Below, in pieces: positions 32,509 through 40,295 of a stretch of 64,000 nucleotides of DNA. The translations under genes and the position numbers were made by a program. Origin of the DNA: Candidatus Solibacter sp. (GTDB lineage Bacteria > Acidobacteriota > Terriglobia > Bryobacterales > Bryobacteraceae). Position 1 is the stretch's first letter; each line of letters opens with the position of its first letter. The notes under the pieces were generated by a model, which saw only the letters and a program-made list of their open reading frames with translations, ran no database searches and was not told the origin of the DNA. The stretch spans positions 1 to 64,000 of the forward strand of contig JANYAH010000037.1 in assembly GCA_025361425.1 (NCBI GenBank). The letters are read 5' to 3'.

Positions 32509-34398
32509 ATGGCTCAAAACGCGGACAATCTGGGCACGTGGAAAGTTCTGCTCCAACTGGCGCGGCCCTACAGGAAACGATTCATCCTGATCGCCATCCT
32601 GGCGCTCTTGGGAACGGGCGCCAATCTTCTCCAGCCGCTGATTTACCGCGTAGCCATCAACGACGTCGCTGGGTTGTTCGTGGATCGCGTCGAAGAGAAA
32701 GCCGGCCCCCCCGTTGCCCCCCGCGAGGCGCAACCATCGCAGATCGATGAGCAGAAATTGGACCGGCTGGAAAAAACCCAACTGCCCCATCAACCCAACT
32801 ACGTCGCGCCACGCACTCGAGCGCAGGCCGTGGTCACCTTGCTGTGGGCTGTCGGGCTACTCTTTGCCATCAGCGTGGTCGGCTACTTTCTTTCCCTGGC
32901 TGCCGACCTGCAGAGCACGGCGGTGGCCTGCTCCATTGAGTCGAACCTCATCCAGGCCACCTTCGGGCACGTATTGCGCCTGCCGCTCTCTTTCTTCAAC
33001 CGGCGGGCCAGCGGCGGACTCGCCAGGCGCATCGATCAATCCGACCAGGTGGCGCCCATCGTTTCGGCCGTGGCGCGGCAGATTGTCCCGGAAGTGCTGA
33101 GCATCGTGGGAATCTGCGCCATCATGCTGACCCAAAGCTGGAGGCTCACCGTGGCGGCCCTGGCAATCCTGCCGATTTATCTGGTCATCACGCGGCACGC
33201 GGCGCGCCGCCTGGAATCCGGCATGGCGGAGTATTACGTCATGTGGGAGAACGTCTCCGTGCGCATTAACGACGCCCTCGCCGCTATCAAGACCGTCAAG
33301 CTGTCGGGCGCCGAAACCCGCGAGGGGAACTGCCTCCAGGCCGCTTCCCAGGCCGCTTACAGCGATTATCTGGATCGCGCACGCCTCGGCAACCGCTACC
33401 TGTTCCTGCAAAGCGCCCTCAGCCACTTCAGCAAGGCCCTGGTGCTGGGATACGGCGGTTGGATGGTCTTGGACCGGCGGCTCACGCCTGGCGACGTGGT
33501 CATGTTCGTGGCTTATTTGGACCGCATCTACGATCCGATTGACTCGCTGAGCAGCATCGCGGTCAATCTGCAACAACACATGGCCTCCCTGCATCGCGCC
33601 GTCCGCTTGTTGCACACCCACCCCACGGAAATGTCCGGAGCCGAATTGCTGCCCGGCCCCGGCCGAATCGAGTTCCGCCAAGTCGCCTTTAGCTACGGGC
33701 CGCAACGCGAGGTGCTGCGCGGCGTGACGTTCACCGCGGAAGCCGGCAAGGTCACCGCCATTACGGGGCCATCCGGCGCCGGAAAAACTACCGCCGTGGA
33801 CCTGCTCCTCAAACTCTGGGAACCCGGCACCGGCGAGATTTGGATTGACGGACAGTGCCTCTCCCAACTGGACCCGTCTTCGGTGCGCCGCGCCATCGGC
33901 ATGGTTGCCTCCGATGGCGCCGTTTTCCGCGGAACGCTGGCGGAAAACATCCGCTACAAACGGCCCGGTGCGACCGACGAACAAGCCCGCGACGCCGCCC
34001 TAGCCGCGGGCCTCGGCGATCTCCTCGAGCGGCTTCCGCAAGGGCTCGGCACCGAAATCGGAGAGCGTGGCGTGGGCTTGTCGGTGGGAGAACGGCAGCG
34101 CCTGCAGATCGCGCGCATCCTGGTGGATCAGCCGCAAATCCTGGTTTTGGACGAAGCCACGGCCAATCTGGACTATGCCACCGAAGAGGAAGTCAAAAAG
34201 TCGCTCAGCGGCCTCGCCTACCGGCCCACCACCCTGGTGATCGCCCACCGCTACTCCATGGTTAAGAACGCGGACTACGTGATTGTGATGGATCAGGGCC
34301 GAATCGTGGAGCAAGGAACGCCCGATCAACTCATCGCAGCGCGCGGTTGGTTCGCCCATCTTGCCATGCAATCCGCCCCGGACGTACCGGTCGCTTGA
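32509..34398 (+). CDS. ABC transporter, fused permease and ATPase (MsbA-type exporter)
   Basis: Protein of 629 residues: six-helix transmembrane domain (about 20-350) and nucleotide-binding domain with Walker A GPSGAGKTT (about 422-430), signature LSVGERQR, Walker B ILVLDEAT and the H-loop VIAHRYS. A Pro/Glu-rich stretch of about 50 residues after helix 1 (residues 55-110) is an unusual external loop. Such half-transporters dimerise to export lipids, peptides or drugs. The cargo is unknown and neighbours do not help. Confidence 0.9.
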   Translation: MAQNADNLGTWKVLLQLARPYRKRFILIAILALLGTGANLLQPLIYRVAINDVAGLFVDRVEEKAGPPVAPREAQPSQIDEQKLDRLEKTQLPHQPNYVAPRTRAQAVVTLLWAVGLLFAISVVGYFLSLAADLQSTAVACSIESNLIQATFGHVLRLPLSFFNRRASGGLARRIDQSDQVAPIVSAVARQIVPEVLSIVGICAIMLTQSWRLTVAALAILPIYLVITRHAARRLESGMAEYYVMWENVSVRINDALAAIKTVKLSGAETREGNCLQAASQAAYSDYLDRARLGNRYLFLQSALSHFSKALVLGYGGWMVLDRRLTPGDVVMFVAYLDRIYDPIDSLSSIAVNLQQHMASLHRAVRLLHTHPTEMSGAELLPGPGRIEFRQVAFSYGPQREVLRGVTFTAEAGKVTAITGPSGAGKTTAVDLLLKLWEPGTGEIWIDGQCLSQLDPSSVRRAIGMVASDGAVFRGTLAENIRYKRPGATDEQARDAALAAGLGDLLERLPQGLGTEIGERGVGLSVGERQRLQIARILVDQPQILVLDEATANLDYATEEEVKKSLSGLAYRPTTLVIAHRYSMVKNADYVIVMDQGRIVEQGTPDQLIAARGWFAHLAMQSAPDVPVA

Positions 34399-34504
34399 CT
34401 CGCCGGCGCCAGCCTGGTGGTGGCAGCGGCGGGGTTTTACCTACGCGTTCTCCGCGCTTCCAATGCCTCCGCTGCGGTGAATGGCCTTCGTCAAGCGAGG
34501 CTCA

Positions 34505-35992
34505 CTACCTGCGATCCCAAAAGATGGTGCAGCCCTCCAGGTCCACGTGCTGTTTGTAGAGAGTCTTCAACCCGTAGTCGGCGATTTCCTCGTCGTCACA
34601 ACCGTAGGCCGTCGCGAACATCCCCGATTGCACCTGCCGTTTGACTGCGGCTTGGTTGAGGATGTGCATCAGCGCCGCCTCGGCCGGCGGCAGGTTCACC
34701 AGGTGGGTGTAGGACAATTCGTAGCCCGCGGGCGGCGTGCGCCGCGTCAGGAAATAGAGCTGCTCCACGGCGAAAATGGGGGCGTTCGGCGGCGTCACGC
34801 GATCCACCTTTGCCGCCAGGCGTTGGTACGTGCTCCAGGTGTCCAAATCGCGGCGTTCGTACAGCGTTCTACCCAACCCCAACGCAAAAAGCACCGCGAC
34901 CGCCAGCACCGGCCATAACGGGCGACTCGCCTCGAACGCGCGGGAAAGGGCGAACAACCCGGCCACGGCCAGTATCGCCAAAAACGGCACGGTCAGCAGG
35001 AAGTATCGCGCGAAGGTGGGATGGGCGCGGCCAACCTCCGCCGATAGAGCCGCCGCCAGCCAAGCGCACAGGTAAAACTCCGCCTTCAAAGCATGCGGCC
35101 AAGCGCTCTGGCGCACCACGTACAGCAGGCCGCCCAGCGCCAGCAGCCCCAGGATCAGAGCCTGACCGTTATCGATCCAGGAGGTCAGGATCTCCAGGTC
35201 GTGGCGCGTCGTCTCCGGCCAGTACAGCCTGCGAAAGAATGCGTGATATCGAAACAGGTTGAACCACGCCTGCCGGGGTCCCCGGGCAAATAACCAGAAC
35301 ACCGGCGCGAAGGGCAGCGACACCCCAAGGGCGAACGCCACGAATGTTTTCCGCCGGCGGCCGACGCGGTTGTAGAACAACATCCAAAGCAACAGCACCG
35401 GGGCGGCGGCGGCCGAAAGAAGTGACGACGCGGCGGCAACCCCGGCACAGAAGCCCGCCCCGGCGGACGGCAGCCACCGGTCCCCATCCACCGCGCGTAC
35501 CGCCAGCCGGAACCCGGCGGCCAGCCCAAACAGGCAGATGCCATACGCCTGGAGGGGGCCATACACGAACACCATTCCATTCAGCCCGATGCCGAGTGCC
35601 GCGACAAGCGCTCCCGCCGCGCGCCATCCCCGAACCGGGAACCGGCGCAACACATAATCCGCGGTCAGCAGCACCGCACCGATGGTGAACAGCGCCGCCA
35701 GCAGGTGCGGCACCCGCCAGTTCGCGCCCAGGAGGCGCATCCACCCGGCGTTCCAATAAGCGTTTAGCGGCGTCTGCGGGAAGCAGAAATCGATGTATGG
35801 CGTTCTGCCGGCCGCGATCAGTTGCGCCGCCAGCAGATGATAACCTTCATCCCCCGTGAAGGCCCAAGTCTCCGCGTATACCAGAAAAACCGCGGCGTAC
35901 AGCAACAGCACCCCATAGAGCCACAAGTGGGAAGCGCCGCGGGTTTCGGCGTTCCCGGAAGAAGAGGAGTCCACTAACAGGCATTGTGCCAC
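34505..35992 (-). CDS. GT39/ArnT-like GT-C membrane glycosyltransferase
   Basis: Protein of 495 residues with about ten membrane helices. The first external loop, TGDEGYHLLAAQLIAAGRTP, carries the acidic pair of GT-C mannosyl- and arabinosyl-transferases, which use lipid-linked sugars. The C-terminal 130 residues are soluble (VDRVTPPNAPIFAVEQLYFL). It starts at a GTG 12 bp after the stop of the TIR gene, so it may be in the same transcript, though the connection to TIR signalling is unclear. The acceptor is unknown. Confidence 0.75.
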   Translation of the reverse strand: MAQCLLVDSSSSGNAETRGASHLWLYGVLLLYAAVFLVYAETWAFTGDEGYHLLAAQLIAAGRTPYIDFCFPQTPLNAYWNAGWMRLLGANWRVPHLLAALFTIGAVLLTADYVLRRFPVRGWRAAGALVAALGIGLNGMVFVYGPLQAYGICLFGLAAGFRLAVRAVDGDRWLPSAGAGFCAGVAAASSLLSAAAAPVLLLWMLFYNRVGRRRKTFVAFALGVSLPFAPVFWLFARGPRQAWFNLFRYHAFFRRLYWPETTRHDLEILTSWIDNGQALILGLLALGGLLYVVRQSAWPHALKAEFYLCAWLAAALSAEVGRAHPTFARYFLLTVPFLAILAVAGLFALSRAFEASRPLWPVLAVAVLFALGLGRTLYERRDLDTWSTYQRLAAKVDRVTPPNAPIFAVEQLYFLTRRTPPAGYELSYTHLVNLPPAEAALMHILNQAAVKRQVQSGMFATAYGCDDEEIADYGLKTLYKQHVDLEGCTIFWDRR

Positions 35993-36004
35993 AGGCTGGC
36001 CCGG

Positions 36005-36589
36005 TTACTCCGCCAGCAGCGCCGGCGCGGGCCGCCGCCGATCCACTTCCCGCCGCAGCATGGTCAGCAGCCGCTCCATTCCGGCATCCCAATCCGGAAA
36101 TAGGTCGATGTATTGCAGCTCATGCTGGATGGTTCGCGGCACCGCGCACTCATCCAGCCGGACTGGAACGATGTAGATCTCATCCAGGGGCACCTGCCGC
36201 GCGCAATCGAGCGCGTAGCGGATTTCCGACTGGAAACCACCCTTTTTGCGCACCGACTTCCCCGAAAAACAAGCTACAAAAAAGTCTGAGCCCTCGATCG
36301 CCGCCTGAATCGCTCGCGGCCAGTTCTGCCCGGCCAGCAGTTTCCGCACGTCCATCCAGGGACTGAACCCAGCCTGGTTCAGAACTTCGTACAGCCGCCT
36401 GGCGAGCTCTTCGTCCTCCTTAGCGTAGGCGATGAAGACCTGCGGCAGTGCCCGCGGTACAAAGCGGAATCCCCGGCGTGCGTCGGGGTAGAAGATGCCT
36501 AACCCGTCGATCTCCACCGTCTTTCCCTCCGTCACCCCGCGCAGCACGATGCGTGCCACCTGTTGGCAGGAATCGCAGCATTTAGGCAC
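36005..36589 (-). CDS. TIR-domain protein with N-terminal HU-like half-domain
   Basis: Protein of 194 residues if it starts at the GTG at 36589, which overlaps the stop of the HU-like gene by 8 bp. Residues 9-46 (VARIVLRGVTEGKTVEIDGL, then GIFYPDARRGFRF) read like the helix-strand-turn half of HU/IHF. Residues 49-150 form a TIR domain: PQVFIAYAKEDEELARRLYE, the WMDVRKLLAGQNWP loop, SDFFVACFSGKS and GGFQSEIRYALD, in which Glu122 occupies the NADase position known from SARM1 and bacterial TIRs. Longer frames up to 36775 merely run opposite-phase through the HU-like gene. CC-x2-C at residues 4-8 could bind metal. It may be an NAD-cleaving effector. Confidence 0.78.
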   Translation of the reverse strand: MPKCCDSCQQVARIVLRGVTEGKTVEIDGLGIFYPDARRGFRFVPRALPQVFIAYAKEDEELARRLYEVLNQAGFSPWMDVRKLLAGQNWPRAIQAAIEGSDFFVACFSGKSVRKKGGFQSEIRYALDCARQVPLDEIYIVPVRLDECAVPRTIQHELQYIDLFPDWDAGMERLLTMLRREVDRRRPAPALLAE

Positions 36590-36791
36590 GCCGCTTGCCT
36601 CGCTCGCGCCTGAAGGCCAACCGGCCGCCGGCCCCCGGCCGAAAGCACCCCAACCCCGGAAGCCGCGTCTCTTTCCCCTGGCGCACGCCGTCGAGGATCT
36701 CCTGAACCATCCGGTCCAGCCGGTCGGCTGCCGCGCCGCGGGTTCCGCCCGTTTGGCGGGCCATCTTTTTCGCAATTTCAGGCTTCTTCAT
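36582..36791 (-). CDS. HU/IHF-like mini-protein
   Basis: Protein of 69 residues. MKKPEIAKKMARQTGGTRGA, the following helix DRLDRMVQEILDGVRQGKET and RLPGLGCFRPG match the N-terminal half of HU (two helices and the first GFGTF-like strand turn), but the long DNA-binding arms and C-terminal helix are missing; HU is about 90 residues. A similar half-domain opens the TIR protein directly downstream, and the two genes overlap by 8 bp, which argues for coupled translation and perhaps a heteromer. DNA binding is not proven without the arms. Confidence 0.68.
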   Translation of the reverse strand: MKKPEIAKKMARQTGGTRGAAADRLDRMVQEILDGVRQGKETRLPGLGCFRPGAGGRLAFRRERGKRRA

Positions 36792-37019
36792 TCCGATTTC
36801 ACTCTAGCAACCGGAAAACCGCCTAAAGCCCAAAGGCTCTGCCGTATTTAAGATAACTAGCTCTTTATCAACAATTTAGCAAATCGAAAAAAACGGGAAA
36901 CTCGTGTCACTCACACATGAAACGATTTTAATTGTGTTTTAAGCGATACTTCACGTGAGGTTAGATATCATAGCCGCAGACGACATGTTAGTTCGTCAAC
37001 CTCCAAGGAGAACTGCACA
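36792..37019. other. AT-rich divergent intergenic region
   Basis: This is the most AT-rich stretch of the window, between the HU/TIR operon and the first Lys-rich peptide gene. It holds the 45-bp conserved upstream block at 36927-36971 and is a good candidate for promoters on both strands. Confidence 0.5.
36927..36971 (+). promoter_or_regulatory. Duplicated upstream block, copy 1
   Basis: Aligned without gaps to 37349-37393. Shared parts in order: TTTAATTGT, TTAAG, AT, TTCAC, GGTT and a TATnAT -10-like end (TATCAT here). The 35-type spacing points to GCGATA, not a sigma-70 -35, so an activator or alternative sigma factor is possible. Confidence 0.6.
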
Positions 37020-37184
37020 ATGAAAAAATTGATGACGCTGATGCTCGGCATGGCTTTCGTTTTCACCATCGTAGCCCCCACCTTCGCCCAGGAAAAGAAG
37101 GAAGAGACCACGAAGAAGGAAACCACCAAGAAGAAGAGCAGCAAGAAAAAGACCGACACCACCAAGAAAGACACCAGCCGCTAA
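37020..37184 (+). CDS. Small secreted Lys/Thr-rich peptide, copy 1
   Basis: Predicted 54-residue protein, too short for most gene lists. A signal peptide MKKLMTLMLGMAFVFTIVAP ends at TFAQ, and the mature part (about 31 residues) is built almost only of Lys, Thr, Glu, Ser and Asp (KKETTKKKSSKKKTDTTKK). AAGGAG lies about 10 bases before ATG. It is clearly paralogous to the gene at 37440: the signal peptides share MKKLMTLMLG. A highly basic periplasmic or secreted peptide; function unknown. Confidence 0.78.
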   Translation: MKKLMTLMLGMAFVFTIVAPTFAQEKKEETTKKETTKKKSSKKKTDTTKKDTSR

Positions 37185-37213
37185 TCGGCTTGTCTCTGTC
37201 ACTTTGCTGGGAA

Positions 37214-37237
37214 GCCGCGTAGCTCTTGCTGCGCGGC
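37214..37237 (+). terminator. Hairpin after peptide gene 1
   Basis: A 10-bp stem with one G-U pair, 37214-37223 with 37228-37237, loop TCTT. Only a weak T stretch follows (TTTT about 12 bases later). Confidence 0.5.
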
Positions 37238-37348
37238 CATCCGGTATGTTTTGAACCTGCCCGCTTCCCCCCCCCTAATTTTCCTTCGCTTACAGTCCCG
37301 CAGCCGGAACTCTGTCCCCTGTCGCCGTTGTGCCTCAGATGAATCTAC

Positions 37349-37393
37349 TTTAATTGTCCATTAAGGAATCGTTCACATCTGGTTCGCTATGAT
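37349..37393 (+). promoter_or_regulatory. Duplicated upstream block, copy 2
   Basis: Second copy of the block at 36927-36971, ending in TATGAT at 37388-37393. It lies 46 bp before the start of the second peptide gene, close to the 48 bp of copy 1. Confidence 0.6.
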
Positions 37394-37439
37394 GTTTTCG
37401 AAGACGCCCTAAACGTCCACCAAACCAGGAGATTTTGCC

Positions 37440-37595
37440 ATGAAAAAACTGATGACTTTGATGCTCGGCCTTTCGCTTGCCCTCGGCTGCGTGGCCATTA
37501 CTTTTGCGCAGGACACCACCACCACCACCAAGAAGGAAAAGAAGGCCAAGAAGAAGACTGCCAAAAAGAAGAAGAGCGACACCACCAAGAGCTAG
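37440..37595 (+). CDS. Small secreted Lys/Thr-rich peptide, copy 2
   Basis: Predicted 51-residue protein. Signal peptide MKKLMTLMLGLSLALGCVAI with cleavage after TFAQ, then a mature part rich in Thr and Lys (DTTTTTKKEKKAKKKTAKKK). AGGAG ten bases before ATG. The paralogue at 37020 differs in the mature tail but keeps composition and charge, so charge rather than sequence seems to be under selection. Function unknown. Confidence 0.78.
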   Translation: MKKLMTLMLGLSLALGCVAITFAQDTTTTTKKEKKAKKKTAKKKKSDTTKS

Positions 37596-37613
37596 TTCTT
37601 CCATTCGAAAATC

Positions 37614-37641
37614 GCCGGATTGCGGTAACACGCAATCCGGC
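37614..37641 (+). terminator. Hairpin after peptide gene 2
   Basis: Perfect 11-bp stem, 37614-37624 with 37631-37641, loop GTAACA, 18 bases after the stop codon. No U tract follows. It also lies just before the 3' end of the converging PAP2 gene. Confidence 0.6.
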
Positions 37642-37678
37642 ACACCTCCCTCCCCCAACTCCCATGCCTGTGCAGTTT

Positions 37679-38377
37679 CTACTCTTCACTAACGTTCATT
37701 GAGTGCGCACTTCGCGCCTTTTCGAGAAATGCGTTTCTTTTCCCCCGTCCCTGCCAGATATGGTGCGCTACCCGAATCAGCGTAGTCCACACGATACCCG
37801 CCGCATATCCGGCGAGGACGTCGGTGGGATAATGCACGCCCAGGTAGACCCGGGAGAGCCCGACCGTTAGCGTAAACGCCAGCGCCGCGCTCCACATCGC
37901 CACTTTGCCCGCTAGCGGCCACTCGGCGCGAATCAGTATCTCCGCCAGGCAGAGGAAAAAACAAAAAGACACGAGGGCATGACCGCTGGGAAAACCGTAG
38001 GTGGATGGCAGCGGATAGCCAAACCAGGGCGCCGGACGAGCCCGGTGGAAGAACAGTTTCATGGCCTCGCTAAGCAGGTTGGCGCCAACCACGGCGACCG
38101 CAAACAGAGCGGCGTCCCGCCCCCTGGCCGCGCGCGCCAGCAACCCCACAATCAACAAACCGCCCGGCCACAGCCCCCATCCGCCGCCCACCAGACTGGC
38201 GCCTTGCATGACCCACGTCAGCCAGGGTTGGGCAAACGCGTGGACCGCCTCGCGCCCAGCTAGGTCGAATTCGGGAGGAACCCCGCGCGCAGCTTGCTGA
38301 GCGAGCCAGGCGAACAGGAGCACTGCGCCCGCCGCGACTGCCACGTCGCGAGCTGGGTGGAACTTGGATCGGATCAC
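37679..38377 (-). CDS. PAP2-family membrane phosphatase
   Basis: Protein of 232 residues with six membrane segments. The three phosphatase motifs are intact: KLFFHRARP (about 107-115), PSGH (about 129-132) and SRVYLGVHYPTD (about 173-184). The enzyme dephosphorylates lipid phosphates such as undecaprenyl pyrophosphate or phosphatidate at the outer face of the inner membrane. It starts at a GTG, with TACAGT about seven bases upstream as a possible -10. Confidence 0.88.
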   Translation of the reverse strand: MIRSKFHPARDVAVAAGAVLLFAWLAQQAARGVPPEFDLAGREAVHAFAQPWLTWVMQGASLVGGGWGLWPGGLLIVGLLARAARGRDAALFAVAVVGANLLSEAMKLFFHRARPAPWFGYPLPSTYGFPSGHALVSFCFFLCLAEILIRAEWPLAGKVAMWSAALAFTLTVGLSRVYLGVHYPTDVLAGYAAGIVWTTLIRVAHHIWQGRGKRNAFLEKARSAHSMNVSEE

Positions 38378-38430
38378 AGTCTCTACTGTACAATTCGACA
38401 GAAACTACCGTCGTACGAAGCTGTCCCACT

Positions 38431-38643
38431 TCACCGGCGCAACAGCCACATCACCAGCGATGCCACCGCGCTTACGACCAGACACGTCGTCAACGGAAAG
38501 TAGAAGCTCGAATTCTTACCGTGAATCCGTATATCCCCCGGCAGCCGTCCGAACGGTATCGGCAACCGCCCAGCTAGCGTCACCACTACCCCCGCCGCCA
38601 GTAACACCAGCCCCACAATAATCAGCATTCGACCGAGAGGCAT
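38431..38643 (-). CDS. DUF2905 small membrane protein
   Basis: Protein of 70 residues from ATG 38643. Two hydrophobic helices (MLIIVGLVLLAAGVVVTLAG; PLTTCLVVSAVASLVMWLL) joined by PIPFGRLPGDIRIHGKNSSF, the family-defining loop of DUF2905. Function is unknown. The longer frame to 38889 is a GC-rich artefact over the end of xylulokinase. Confidence 0.87.
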   Translation of the reverse strand: MPLGRMLIIVGLVLLAAGVVVTLAGRLPIPFGRLPGDIRIHGKNSSFYFPLTTCLVVSAVASLVMWLLRR

Positions 38644-38750
38644 AATCACAGTATGCGCTTCCTCGCTGCCTTTCTCGCCGTCCTCCCCTTTTCTCGCGTG
38701 AAGAGGGAGCGAGTGGGGCGGAGCGGCGTCTTCCTCCCGAGGAGGGTTCC

Positions 38751-40235
38751 CTACAACCCCGCAATTTCCGCGCAGATCGGCTTCAGCGCCGGATACATCG
38801 ATTGATACACCCGGTGCGCCTTGGCATAGAACGCCGCCTCGCCCGCGTCCGGCGTCACCGCGTCCGTTTCGCGGATCGCCACCCGGCACATCTCCGGCAC
38901 GCTGCCGTACTGCCCCGCCAGCGCCAACAGTGCCGCGCCGTAGGCCGACCCTTCCTGCGTTTCTAGCGTAACCACCCGCTTATTCAGAATCCCCGCCAGC
39001 AGCCCCCGCCAGAACGCGCTCTTCGCCCCGCCGCCGGAGGCGCGCACGTCGCTCACCGCCACGCCCAACTTTTCGATGATGTCCAGACAATCGCGCTGGC
39101 TGTACGACACGCCTTCGATCACCGCGCGAATCAGGTCCGCCCGCGTGCTCCGCGCCGTCAGCCCGACCCATCCGCCGCGGATGGTCGCGTCCAGATGCGG
39201 CGTCCGTTCGCCCATGAGGTAAGGCAGCCAGAACAGCCCCTGCGCGCCCGCCGGCGATTTCGCCGCCTCTTCGGTCAGCGCGTCATACTCCACGCCCGGC
39301 GCCAGTTGATTGCGGAACCACTGCAAGCTCAGCCCCGCGCCCTGCGTGACGCCCATCACGTGCCACTTGTCGCGCACCGCGTGGCAGAAGGTGTGCACGC
39401 GTCCCGCCGGGTCGTATGCCACCTTCTCCATGTGCGCGAACACCACGCCGCTTGTCCCCAGCGTACAGGAGACAATTCCCTCTTCCACAATTCCGTTGCC
39501 CACCGCGCTGGCCGCCTGATCGCCACCGCCGCCCACCACCGGTGTTCCGGCCTTCAAACCCGTCAGCGCCGCCACCTCCGCCGTGATCGCGCCCGTGACT
39601 TCGCTCGATTCGTAGCAGCGCGGCAGAATTGCCCGATCGAGGCCCAGCCCGTCCATCATCTGGTAGCTCCACCGCCGCTTCACGACATCGAACACGCTCG
39701 TCCCCGACGCGTCGGACACCTCGGTCGCGAACTCGCCCGTCAGCCGGAAGCGAACGTAGTCCTTGGGCAGCAGCATCTGGCGCACGCGCTCGAAATTGGC
39801 GGGCTCGTTGTCCCTCACCCACAGCAGTTTGGGCAGCGTGAACCCAGTCAGCACCGGATTCGCCGTGTAGCGCAGCACGTTCTCGCGCCCGATTTTGGCG
39901 TTGACGAAATCCACCTGCGCCTGGCTGCGCTGGTCGCACCAAATCAGCGAAGGTCGAATCACCTGGTGCGCCGCATCCAGAATCACCAGACCGTGCATCT
40001 GCCCGGAAAGCCCGATGCCCTGCACGTCCGCGCCGCGCACGCCGGCTTTGGCTAGCACGCCGCGGATAGCCTCCAAAACGGCGTCCCACCAATTCTCGGG
40101 ACGCTGCTCCGCCCACTGCGGATGTGCCATTTGGATGTCTTCGTGGAGCGCGGTGTACCCCGCGCGTACGCCGCCGCGCTCATCGACTAGAAGCGCGCGT
40201 GAACTACCGGTACCAACGTCAACGCCAAGCCACAT
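38751..40235 (-). CDS. xylB: Xylulokinase
   Basis: Protein of 494 residues in the FGGY kinase family. WLGVDVGTGSSRALLVDERG (phosphate 1), GIGLSGQMHGLVILD and SLIWCDQRSQAQ (the XylB-type substrate segment), TLGTSGVVFAH (phosphate 2), YLMGERTPH and ASGGGAKSAFWRGLLA (adenosine) are all present. It converts D-xylulose to D-xylulose 5-phosphate, the same product that AraD gives, so both pentose routes join. The start ATG at 40235 has a GGGGAGG site; the larger frame to 41060 overlaps the divergent ROK gene and is rejected. Confidence 0.92.
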   Translation of the reverse strand: MWLGVDVGTGSSRALLVDERGGVRAGYTALHEDIQMAHPQWAEQRPENWWDAVLEAIRGVLAKAGVRGADVQGIGLSGQMHGLVILDAAHQVIRPSLIWCDQRSQAQVDFVNAKIGRENVLRYTANPVLTGFTLPKLLWVRDNEPANFERVRQMLLPKDYVRFRLTGEFATEVSDASGTSVFDVVKRRWSYQMMDGLGLDRAILPRCYESSEVTGAITAEVAALTGLKAGTPVVGGGGDQAASAVGNGIVEEGIVSCTLGTSGVVFAHMEKVAYDPAGRVHTFCHAVRDKWHVMGVTQGAGLSLQWFRNQLAPGVEYDALTEEAAKSPAGAQGLFWLPYLMGERTPHLDATIRGGWVGLTARSTRADLIRAVIEGVSYSQRDCLDIIEKLGVAVSDVRASGGGAKSAFWRGLLAGILNKRVVTLETQEGSAYGAALLALAGQYGSVPEMCRVAIRETDAVTPDAGEAAFYAKAHRVYQSMYPALKPICAEIAGL

Positions 40236-40295
40236 GTGGACATAGTAACAACCTCCCCGCGGCGCCGGATGATAAAATCCAGCTTCGCACTCCAA

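Noticed and set aside
36590-36775. N-terminal extension of the TIR protein to 36775
   Set aside because: This region is better explained by the HU-like gene in another phase; the extension is Arg/Gly/Trp-rich without structure.
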